A model generated the notes under the pieces. It ran no database searches. It was not told where the DNA came from and worked only from the letters and a program-made list of their open reading frames with translations. A DNA stretch of 23,701 bases from assembly GCA_021808035.1 (NCBI GenBank), contig JAKBCG010000003.1:1-23701 (forward strand). The letters run 5' to 3'. Made by a program: the position numbers and the translations under genes. The stretch is from Pseudomonadota bacterium. GTDB lineage: Bacteria > Pseudomonadota > Gammaproteobacteria > Steroidobacterales > Steroidobacteraceae. Of this stretch, positions 6,488 through 13,527 are shown in pieces; position 1 is the first letter of the stretch, and every line of letters starts with the position of its first letter.

Positions 6488-7719
6488 GCGCCGTTCCCGA
6501 GATTCGCGATCGCCTTGCGCAGCACGCGGGCGGATGCGAACCGGTCGGCCGGCGACTTCGCGAGCAGCCCGGCGAGGATCGGCTCGTACGCGGCGAATTG
6601 CGCGGGAAGCGGCGGAGCGGACGCGCGTTTGTGCTTGTAGATCACTTCCATCGCGCTCGATCCCTTGAACGGCTTCTGCCCGGTCAGCATCTCGTAGAAG
6701 ATCACGCCGAGGCTGTACAGATCGCTGCGCTCGTCGATCGGTTCGGCATGCCCCTGTTCCGGACTCATGTAGTACGGGGTGCCGAAGATCTCCCGCGTAC
6801 CCGTCAGATCGGCGTCGAGCGCATCCGCCTTCGCGAGACCGAAATCGATCAGGCACAGGGAACCGTCGGCGCGCAGCATGATGTTCGCCGGCTTCAGGTC
6901 GCGGTGCAGTATGCCAACCGCGTGAATCGCTTCGAGCGCGCTCGCGATCTCGTCGAGATACGCGACCGCGGTCGCGGGCGGCACCGGCGCCTGCAACCGC
7001 CGCCGCAGGTCTCCCGCCGGGAAGTGCTCCATCGCGATGTACGCATGATCGTCCGCGATACCGAGGTCGAAGATCCGCACGACGTGCTCGTGGCACAGGC
7101 CCGCGACGATCTCGTATTCCTGGATGAACCGGTCGAAGCCGGCGACCTTGTCGGATACGTCCGGCACCTGGCTGAACACCTTCAACACGGCGATCCGGCC
7201 GGCCCGCTCGCTCTCGGCGAGGTAGATCGAGCACATGCCGCCGGTGCCGATCTGGCGGATGAAGCGGTGGCCGCGAATCGTGACGTCGCCGAAACGATGC
7301 CGCTGCTCGTAGTCCGGCCGGGCACGCAAGCGCGCGAGGGTGTGGCGGCGCTCACGCGCGGCGATGCCGAGCGCTTCGTGCAGCGCGGCGCGATCGAGCC
7401 GGACGCCGTGCAGGACCTGCAGACCGGGCCGCGGAACCGGCCCCTCGGCTGCGCCGGCCCCGAGCGCGAGGAACACGATCGGCGCGAATCCCGGACGGGC
7501 ACGCAGCTCGTTCGCAAGATGCGCGGCGCCGGCGAGCGGGTGCGCGGCCACCATCACGACCGCGTCGAAGCCGCTCGCCTCGAACTCGGGCTCGATCGGC
7601 GGATCCCGGCCGAGCGCGTGCTCGACGATCCCGGCATCCGGCCATTCGACCTCGACGTGTTTGCGCACGAGCAGGCGATGCTCGGCGCGCGCGGCCATCA
7701 GCAGGAGCCGCAGGGACAT
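6484..7719 (-). CDS. Pseudo-receiver / Hanks-type serine/threonine protein kinase fusion
   Basis: This cytosolic protein of 411 residues has no membrane segment. Residues 1 to about 125 have the length and strand pattern of a response-regulator receiver (LRLLLMAAR..., FDAVVMVAAHP, APIVFLALG), but the acidic pocket and the phospho-accepting aspartate are absent: valine stands where the Asp of strand 3 should be. Residues 150-411 are a Hanks kinase. The glycine loop is GTGGMC (158-163), with Cys replacing the last Gly. VLK contains K180, the catalytic loop is HRDLKPAN (272-279), the metal-binding motif is DFGLAK (292-297), the activation segment ends in MSPEQ, and SDLYSLGVIFYEMLTG is present. 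All key catalytic residues are present, so it is probably active. No PASTA, FHA or TM domain is seen. It lies 14 bases after purF and overlaps miaE by ATGA. The substrate is unknown; I do not recognise a named gene. Confidence 0.92.
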   Translation of the reverse strand: MSLRLLLMAARAEHRLLVRKHVEVEWPDAGIVEHALGRDPPIEPEFEASGFDAVVMVAAHPLAGAAHLANELRARPGFAPIVFLALGAGAAEGPVPRPGLQVLHGVRLDRAALHEALGIAARERRHTLARLRARPDYEQRHRFGDVTIRGHRFIRQIGTGGMCSIYLAESERAGRIAVLKVFSQVPDVSDKVAGFDRFIQEYEIVAGLCHEHVVRIFDLGIADDHAYIAMEHFPAGDLRRRLQAPVPPATAVAYLDEIASALEAIHAVGILHRDLKPANIMLRADGSLCLIDFGLAKADALDADLTGTREIFGTPYYMSPEQGHAEPIDERSDLYSLGVIFYEMLTGQKPFKGSSAMEVIYKHKRASAPPLPAQFAAYEPILAGLLAKSPADRFASARVLRKAIANLGNGA

Positions 7720-7733
7720 CGTCGCCGGCCGCG

Positions 7734-9245
7734 TTAGACGGCGCGGACCGGCTTCGGCGCGCCGCCCGCCGTCTCGCGCTTGCGCTGCTTCGCGGTGTCC
7801 GAGCGCTCGTGCTGGAGTCGCGCGAGATACTCCGGCGTCACGTCACCGGTCACGTATTCCCCGGAGAAACACGAGGTGTCGAAGCGCTCGATCTTCGCGT
7901 TGTCGTGGCGCACCGCGTGCTCGAGATCCGCGAGATCCTGATAGATCAGCCAATCGGCGCCGATGATCCGCCGCACTTCCTCGTCACTGTGGCCCGACGC
8001 GACGAGCTCGTCCGCGTTCGGCATGTCGATCCCGTAGACGTTCGGATACCGGACCGGCGGCGCCGCGGACGCGAAGTACACCTGCCGGGCGCCGGCCTCG
8101 CGGGCCAGCTCGATGATCTGCGCCGAGGTCGTGCCACGCACGATCGAATCGTCCACCAGCAGCACGTTCTTGCCGCGGAACTCCAGGTCGATCGCGTTCA
8201 ATTTGCTGCGCACCGACTTCTTTCGCTCCGCCTGGCCCGGCATGATGAAGGTGCGGCCGATGTAGCGATTCTTGATGAAGCCCTCGCGGTACTTGACCCC
8301 GAGACGTTGCGCGACCTGCACCGCGCTCGTGCGGCTGGTGTCCGGGATCGGGATCACGACGTCGATGTCGTGGTCCGGTCGTTCGCGCCGGATCTTCTCG
8401 GCGAGATGATCGCCCATCCTCAGGCGGGCCTTGTAGACGGAGATGTTGTCGATGATCGAGTCGGGCCGGGCGAAATAGACGTACTCGAAGATGCACGGCG
8501 TATGCCTCACCGCCGCGACGCAAGCCTGGGCATAGAAACGCCCCTGCTCGTCGATGAACACCGCCTCGCCCGGCGCGACGTCACGGATGAGCTTGAAGCC
8601 CAGCATGTCGAGCGCGACGCTCTCCGACGCGAGCATCCACTCGACGCCCTTCGGCGTCTCGCGCGACCCGACGACCAGCGGCCGGATGCCGTTCGGATCG
8701 CGAAAGCCGAGGATCCCGTGGCCGATCACCATCGCGACGACCGCGTATCCACCACGGCACCGGCGATAGACCGCGGTCACCGCCGCGAACAGATCCGCGG
8801 CGGTCACGCGCGGCGTGCCGACCCGCTGCAGCTCCGACGCCAGCACGTTCAGCAGGACTTCGGAATCGGACGAGGTGTTCAGGTGCCGGCGGTCCTCCCG
8901 CACCAATACCTCGGCGAGTTCGCGCGCATTGGTCAGGTTGCCGTTGTGCCCGAGGCAGATCCCGTAAGGCGAATTCACGTAGAACGGCTGGGCATCCAGC
9001 ACGCCGTCGCTCCCCGCGGTCGGGTAGCGCACGTGGCCGATGCCGACGTTGCCGCGCAGCTTCAGCATGTGCTTCTGCTGGAATACGTCCCGGACGAGAC
9101 CCGAATCCTTGCGCATGTGCAGCGCGCCCGCCTCGCAGGTCATGATGCCGGCGGCATCCTGGCCGCGGTGCTGCAGGACCGTCAACGCATCGTAGAGGCG
9201 CTGATTGGCCGGCTCGACTCCGACGATACCGACAATGCCGCACAT
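7734..9245 (-). CDS. purF: Amidophosphoribosyltransferase PurF
   Basis: This is the first committed enzyme of purine synthesis: glutamine and PRPP give 5-phosphoribosylamine. The 503 residues begin MCGIVGIVG, with Cys2 the N-terminal nucleophile of the glutaminase domain after Met removal. The frame extends upstream, but ATG 9245 is fixed by this motif and by GGGAGG 9 bases before it. Other signatures are HRGQDAAGI (26-34), GHVRYPTAG, GHNGNLTN, SDSEVLLN, FRDPNGIRPL and the PRPP loop VLLVDDSIVRGTT (361-373). The length matches the E. coli enzyme (505). It follows cvpA by 17 bases, as in E. coli and Pseudomonas. No obvious PurR-type palindrome was noticed upstream. Confidence 0.98.
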   Translation of the reverse strand: MCGIVGIVGVEPANQRLYDALTVLQHRGQDAAGIMTCEAGALHMRKDSGLVRDVFQQKHMLKLRGNVGIGHVRYPTAGSDGVLDAQPFYVNSPYGICLGHNGNLTNARELAEVLVREDRRHLNTSSDSEVLLNVLASELQRVGTPRVTAADLFAAVTAVYRRCRGGYAVVAMVIGHGILGFRDPNGIRPLVVGSRETPKGVEWMLASESVALDMLGFKLIRDVAPGEAVFIDEQGRFYAQACVAAVRHTPCIFEYVYFARPDSIIDNISVYKARLRMGDHLAEKIRRERPDHDIDVVIPIPDTSRTSAVQVAQRLGVKYREGFIKNRYIGRTFIMPGQAERKKSVRSKLNAIDLEFRGKNVLLVDDSIVRGTTSAQIIELAREAGARQVYFASAAPPVRYPNVYGIDMPNADELVASGHSDEEVRRIIGADWLIYQDLADLEHAVRHDNAKIERFDTSCFSGEYVTGDVTPEYLARLQHERSDTAKQRKRETAGGAPKPVRAV

Positions 9246-9262
9246 CTGATGGAACCTCCCGC

Positions 9263-9784
9263 TCAGCCCCGTGGCGTGGGTGCGTGCCCGGCACGCTCGA
9301 TCAACGTCCAGTGCGGCCCTGCGTCCCCGACCATCGAGCGCAGCCAGTCGCCGACCATCTGGCCGTAGGGAATCAACCGCGACCGGGTCCACCAGGTCTC
9401 GTGGTTCAGGTGCACGAGTTCGCCGAAGATCACCAGCAGGCCGACCACGATCGCCCCTCGCAGCGTCCCGAACAGGAAGCCGAACGCGCGGTCGACGAAA
9501 CCGAAGCCCGCATGGCGGGTGAGGTAGTTCGCGATCGCCCCGACGAGTGCCCCGGCGAACTGGGCGACGATGAACACGAGGAGCCGCGCGACCCAGGGCC
9601 TGATCGACGGCGCAGCGAGGTCGCCACCGAGGTACGGCTCGACCAGCGGCGCGAGCCGCCAGGCGGCGATCAGCCCGCCGACCAGGAAGACCAGGGAGAT
9701 CGCCTCGCGCATGAAGCCACGCCAAAGCCCCGCCACGATCGAGACGAGCATCACCACGCAGATCAGAATGTCGACACCGTGCAC
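9263..9784 (-). CDS. cvpA: CvpA family membrane protein
   Basis: This is an inner-membrane protein of 173 residues. Four hydrophobic segments lie at about 5-21, 27-44, 66-86 and 104-121, followed by a short polar tail. The family hallmark GxWRGFMREAISL-type loop (19-31) and FVDRAFGFLFGTLRG (96-110) are present. CvpA is named for colicin V production, and family members have been linked to envelope stress and bile tolerance; the biochemical role is unsettled. The start is GTG at 9784, supported by GAGG 8 bases upstream. It is probably co-transcribed with purF, from a possible promoter at 9842-9847. Confidence 0.93.
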   Translation of the reverse strand: MHGVDILICVVMLVSIVAGLWRGFMREAISLVFLVGGLIAAWRLAPLVEPYLGGDLAAPSIRPWVARLLVFIVAQFAGALVGAIANYLTRHAGFGFVDRAFGFLFGTLRGAIVVGLLVIFGELVHLNHETWWTRSRLIPYGQMVGDWLRSMVGDAGPHWTLIERAGHAPTPRG

Positions 9785-9841
9785 GCGGCGAACCTCGAGC
9801 GTCGAAACCTCGAACCGCGCGCCAGGACGACGCGCCCCGCC

Positions 9842-9847
9842 ATTTTA
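9842..9847 (-). promoter_or_regulatory. Candidate -10 (TAAAAT) for cvpA-purF-kinase-miaE
   Basis: On the minus strand GGTTAAAATGG forms a -10-like box in the 116-base gap between dedD and cvpA, the second-largest gap within the minus-strand gene series. A start near base 9835 would leave a leader of about 50 bases. No clear -35 is visible in the GC-rich upstream sequence. Nothing else was identified between 9785 and 9900. Confidence 0.42.
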
Positions 9848-9900
9848 ACCGAGCACGGCCCCCGCCGCTTGCCTGCTCGCCGCGCCGCGCGATCGCGCCG

Positions 9901-10497
9901 TCAGTGTCCCGGCGGGACCACGCTCGCGCGCTGCCCCTGCGCACGCAACTTTCGCGCAAACGCAACGGCGGCGTCCCGGCTGGTGAACGCGCCCATCCGG
10001 ACCCGGTGCAGCGCCCGCGCGCCGCGGCCGGCGGTCGAGACGTAGGCCGCGTAACCGCGTTTCTTCCAGCGTCGCGCGAGTCGCAACGCGTTTGCACGGT
10101 CCGCGAAGCTGCCGAGCTGGATCGTCCAGCGGCCGTGCGTCGCCGGCGCCGCGGCGGGTGCCGCGGTGCCCGTGGACGGCGGTTTCGCGGTCGTCGCGCC
10201 GCGGCCCGGAACGACCGATGCGGCGTTGGGAGGAGTCGACGGCGGTGCCGCCGGAATGGCCGTCGCGACCGGTGGCCCGACGCTGCTGCTCGGCGTCGCC
10301 CGGCTCGCGGCCACGTCGACGGTCACGGTACGCATCGGCGCGACGGCCGAGGACGGCGCGACGACCGACGACGGGGCGACCGTCGTCGGCGCGGGCGCAG
10401 GTCGCCGCGAACCGGACAGCAACTCCGGCACGACCAGCACCACGAGCGCGACCAGGATGATCGCGCCGACCAACCGCTCCTGCATGCGTCTTTCCAT
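9901..10497 (-). CDS. dedD: SPOR-domain membrane protein, DedD-like
   Basis: This is a bitopic inner-membrane protein of 198 residues. It has a short cytoplasmic N-terminus (MERRMQERL), one transmembrane segment at about 9-26, a low-complexity Ala/Pro/Thr/Ser periplasmic linker (about 30-120), and a C-terminal SPOR domain from about 122 (WTIQLGSFADRANALRLARRW... to ...VRMGAFTSRDAAVAFARKL). SPOR domains bind denuded glycan strands at the division septum; E. coli DedD assists division. The ATG at 10497 has AGGG at a good distance; ATG 10485 is an alternative. It follows folC by 9 bases and has the conserved folC-dedD-cvpA order. Confidence 0.88.
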   Translation of the reverse strand: MERRMQERLVGAIILVALVVLVVPELLSGSRRPAPAPTTVAPSSVVAPSSAVAPMRTVTVDVAASRATPSSSVGPPVATAIPAAPPSTPPNAASVVPGRGATTAKPPSTGTAAPAAAPATHGRWTIQLGSFADRANALRLARRWKKRGYAAYVSTAGRGARALHRVRMGAFTSRDAAVAFARKLRAQGQRASVVPPGH

Positions 10498-10506
10498 GGT
10501 TCGGCC

Positions 10507-11808
10507 CTACCCTCGGCGAATGCCGTGCCGTTCGAGCCAGTCGATCGCGGGGCCGACCACGTGGAACGACCCGAATACCACGATCCGGTCCCCGGCGGCC
10601 GCGGCGTCATGCGCCGCATCGCACGCCGCATCGATCGACTGCGCGGTCGCGATCGGCACGGTCGAGCGCGGATTCGCGCGCGCCGCGAGCGTCGTCGCGT
10701 CCTGGCCTCGTTCACCCGTGGTCGACACGAACCACCAGGCGTCGATGCATCCGGCGAGCGCCGCGACGACGCCCGCCGCGTCCTTGTCCGCGAGCACTCC
10801 GCACAATCCGAGGGTACGGCCCGCGATCGGCGTCGAGCGCAGATTGTCCGCGAGCACGCGCGCCGCATCCGGGTTGTGCGCGACGTCGAGGATCCAGGTC
10901 GGCCCGGTCGCGGTCCGCGGCGCACGCACCTCGAAGCGGCCGGCGACGCTCACCGTGCGCAGCCCCTGCTCGATCGATGCCCGCGAGATCGCGAGCGGCG
11001 GCGCCAGCTCCTCGAGCGCCGCGATCGCGGTCGCGGCGTTCCCATACTGGGTCGCGCCGAGCAGGCTCGGCGCCGGCAGTTCCGTGAAGTCCCAGCGCGG
11101 ACCCAGATAACGCCAATGCCGCCCTTCGCGGCGGAAGTCGAATTCGACGCCGAGGCGCTTCGGTCGCGCGCCGACCGCATGCGCCGTCTCGACGACCACC
11201 GGCGGCATCTCGCGGTTCCCGAGCACCGCCGCGCGCCCCGCGCGAAAGATTCCCGCCTTCTCGCGCCCGATCGCCTCGAGGGTGTCGCCGAGATATTCCT
11301 GGTGATCGAGACCCACGCTGACCACCACCGCGACGTCCGGATCGACCACGTTGACCGCGTCGAGGCGCCCGCCCATCCCGATCTCGAGCACCCAGGCGTC
11401 GAGTCCGGCCGAGTCGAAGACCAGCAGCGCCGCGAGCGTGTTGTACTCGAAGAAGGTCAGTCCGACGTCGCCGCGCGCGCGCTCGATCCGCTCGAACGCC
11501 GTGACCAGCGAATCGGCGTCGATGAGCCGATCGCCGAGACGGATCCGTTCGCGGTAGTCGCGCAGGTGCGGCGACGTGAACACGCCGACCCGGTATCCCG
11601 CCGCCGCGAGGATCGCCGCGGTCGTCGCGACGACCGAGCCCTTCCCGTTGGTTCCCCCGACCGTGATGATCGGCACGTCGGGGCGCCGGAATCCGAGGTT
11701 CGCGAGCACGCGGTTCAAGCGATCGAGACCCAGATCGATCGCGCGCGGATGGATCTGCGTCTGGTACGCGAGCCATTGTTCGAGCGTCGTCGGCAGTGGA
11801 GTGGCCAC
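10507..11808 (-). CDS. folC: Bifunctional folylpolyglutamate synthase / dihydrofolate synthase FolC
   Basis: This Mur-ligase-family enzyme joins L-glutamate to dihydropteroate and then adds further glutamates to folates. The 433-residue protein has the ATP P-loop GTNGKGS (52-58), the TSPHL folate-site motif (78-82), FFEYNTLAALLVF, WVLEIGMGGRLDAVN, SVGLDHQEYLG and, in the C-terminal domain, ILDVAHNPDA. The start is GTG at 11808 with GAGG about 9 bases upstream. It sits 39 bases after accD and 9 bases before dedD, the usual gammaproteobacterial order. FolC and FolD in the same window act on the same cofactor pool. Confidence 0.97.
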   Translation of the reverse strand: MATPLPTTLEQWLAYQTQIHPRAIDLGLDRLNRVLANLGFRRPDVPIITVGGTNGKGSVVATTAAILAAAGYRVGVFTSPHLRDYRERIRLGDRLIDADSLVTAFERIERARGDVGLTFFEYNTLAALLVFDSAGLDAWVLEIGMGGRLDAVNVVDPDVAVVVSVGLDHQEYLGDTLEAIGREKAGIFRAGRAAVLGNREMPPVVVETAHAVGARPKRLGVEFDFRREGRHWRYLGPRWDFTELPAPSLLGATQYGNAATAIAALEELAPPLAISRASIEQGLRTVSVAGRFEVRAPRTATGPTWILDVAHNPDAARVLADNLRSTPIAGRTLGLCGVLADKDAAGVVAALAGCIDAWWFVSTTGERGQDATTLAARANPRSTVPIATAQSIDAACDAAHDAAAAGDRIVVFGSFHVVGPAIDWLERHGIRRG

Positions 11809-11847
11809 GGGATACGGCCTCGCGCGGCGGTGCGGACGGTGCGCCCG

Positions 11848-12711
11848 TCAGGCCGGAGCGCCGTCCTTGCCGAGCAGCATGCGCAGCATCGCCGCGATCT
11901 TCTCGCGCAGTTCGCGACGGTCGACGATCATGTCGATCGCGCCGTGTTCGAGGAGGAACTCGCTGCGCTGGAACCCTTCGGGCAGGGTCTCGCGGACCGT
12001 CTGCTGGATCACCCGCGGACCGGCGAAGCCGATCAGCGCCTTCGGTTCGGCGAGGTTCACGTCGCCGAGCATCGCGAGGCTCGCCGACACGCCGCCGGTC
12101 GTCGGATCGGTCATCACCGAGACGTACGGCAAGCGGGCCTCGGAAAGACGCTTCAGCGCCGCGCTGGTCTTCGCCATCTGCAGCAACGAGTACAGCGCCT
12201 CCTGCATCCGCGCGCCACCGCTCGCCGAGAAACACACGAGCGGCATCCGGTGCTCGAGGCAGTGCTCGATCGCACGAACGAACTTCTCGCCGACCACCGA
12301 GCCCATCGAGCCCCCGAGGAATCGGAACTCGAACGCGCAGACGACGACCGGCATCCCGGTGAGTCTGCCTTCCATCACGACCAACGCGTCGCGCTCGCCG
12401 GTCTGCTTCTTCGCGTGCACCAGCCGATCCCGGTAGCGCTTCGAGTCCTTGAACTTGAGCGGGTCCTCCGGCTCGATGCCCGCGGCGAGCTCCATCGTCG
12501 AACCCACGTCGAGGAACTTCGCGAGCCGCTCCCGCGCGTAGATCCGCATGTGGTGACTGCACTTCGGACAGACGTTCAGGTTGCGCTCGATCTCGGCGCG
12601 ATACAGCACGGCGTCGCAGGCGGGACACTTGATCCACAGGCCTTCGGGGACGGAGCGTGTGCGCCGCTCGGTCTTGATCCGCGATGGGACGATGCGCTCG
12701 AACCAGGACAT
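11848..12711 (-). CDS. accD: Acetyl-CoA carboxylase carboxyltransferase subunit beta AccD
   Basis: With AccA it transfers the carboxyl group from carboxybiotin to acetyl-CoA, giving malonyl-CoA for fatty acid synthesis. The 287 residues start MSWFERIVPSRI. A four-cysteine zinc ribbon is complete (C29, C32, C48, C51). It is followed by the crotonase-like carboxyltransferase core with FLGGSMGSVVGEKFVRA, FSASGGARMQE, DPTTGGVSASLAMLGD and GFAGPRVIQQT. The frame is open further upstream, but the ATG at 12711 matches the family start. There is no clear Shine-Dalgarno sequence, and truA ends only 8 bases before, so coupling to truA is likely. The trpF found here in Pseudomonas is absent. Confidence 0.98.
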   Translation of the reverse strand: MSWFERIVPSRIKTERRTRSVPEGLWIKCPACDAVLYRAEIERNLNVCPKCSHHMRIYARERLAKFLDVGSTMELAAGIEPEDPLKFKDSKRYRDRLVHAKKQTGERDALVVMEGRLTGMPVVVCAFEFRFLGGSMGSVVGEKFVRAIEHCLEHRMPLVCFSASGGARMQEALYSLLQMAKTSAALKRLSEARLPYVSVMTDPTTGGVSASLAMLGDVNLAEPKALIGFAGPRVIQQTVRETLPEGFQRSEFLLEHGAIDMIVDRRELREKIAAMLRMLLGKDGAPA

Positions 12712-12719
12712 GGGCGCTA

Positions 12720-13526
12720 TTAAACCAGAACCGGAGGCAACCCGCAGGCCGCGCGCGGAACCGGGATCGCGAACGCCACCGGATAGTCGACGCGCCACAG
12801 GTACAAGCCCGCGGCCGGCGCGGTCATGCCGGCGGCGCTGCGGTCGCGCGCGGCGAGCACGCGCGCCATCGCGGCGAGCGGATCGGGCGCGGCCTGGACC
12901 TCGAGCAGGGTTCCGACGATGTTGCGCACCATGTGGTGCAGGAACGCGTTCGCGGTCAGTTCGATCCAGATGAGATCGCCGTCCCGCGCGACACGGACCG
13001 ACTCGATCCGCCGCACCGGACTCACCGACTGGCATTCGGAGGAGCGGAATGCGGAAAAGTCGTGTTCGCCAAGGAGCGCCCGCGCGGCCCGGTCCATCGC
13101 GCCGGCGTCGAGCGGACGGTGGATCCACGCGGCGCGCGCGTCGGCGAGCGCCGAGCGCGCGCTGCGGTTCAGGATGCCATACCGATAGGTTCGCCGGATC
13201 GCCGAATGGCGGGCGTGGAAGTCCGGACCGACCTCGCCCGCCCACTGCAACGCGATCGAGCGAGGCAAGCGGGTGTTCGCGCCGAGCACCCAGGCGCGCG
13301 CGCTGCGCTGCGCATCGGTCTCGAAGTGCACGACCTGACCCACCGCGTGCACGCCCGCATCGGTGCGCCCGGCGCAGACCACGTCGAGCGCGTGCCCCGC
13401 GACGAAGCCGAGCGCGCGCTGCACCGCGTCCTGGATCGAAGGCGCGTGCGCTTGAAACTGCCAGCCGGCATACGCGCCGCCGTCGTACTCGATGACCGCG
13501 GCGATCCGGCGCCTGGCCGCGCTCAC
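12720..13526 (-). CDS. truA: tRNA pseudouridine(38-40) synthase TruA
   Basis: It isomerises uridines 38-40 in the anticodon stem-loop of many tRNAs. The protein has 268 residues. EYDGGAYAGWQFQ is near the N-terminus, and CAGRTDAGVHAVGQV contains the catalytic Asp56. FHARHSAIRRTYRYGI and NAFLHHMVRNIVGTLLEV are also typical. The start is GTG at 13526, one base after the fimV stop, with no recognisable ribosome binding site, so it probably depends on ribosomes terminating on fimV. The order fimV-truA-accD is conserved in Pseudomonas relatives. Confidence 0.97.
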   Translation of the reverse strand: MSAARRRIAAVIEYDGGAYAGWQFQAHAPSIQDAVQRALGFVAGHALDVVCAGRTDAGVHAVGQVVHFETDAQRSARAWVLGANTRLPRSIALQWAGEVGPDFHARHSAIRRTYRYGILNRSARSALADARAAWIHRPLDAGAMDRAARALLGEHDFSAFRSSECQSVSPVRRIESVRVARDGDLIWIELTANAFLHHMVRNIVGTLLEVQAAPDPLAAMARVLAARDRSAAGMTAPAAGLYLWRVDYPVAFAIPVPRAACGLPPVLV

Positions 13527-13527
13527 G

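Noticed and set aside
9904..12723. Very long plus-strand open frame (939 codons) across dedD, folC and accD
   Set aside because: It runs antisense through three well-conserved genes, is rich in Arg, Ala and Pro, and has no recognisable domain. It is a side effect of high-GC codon use.
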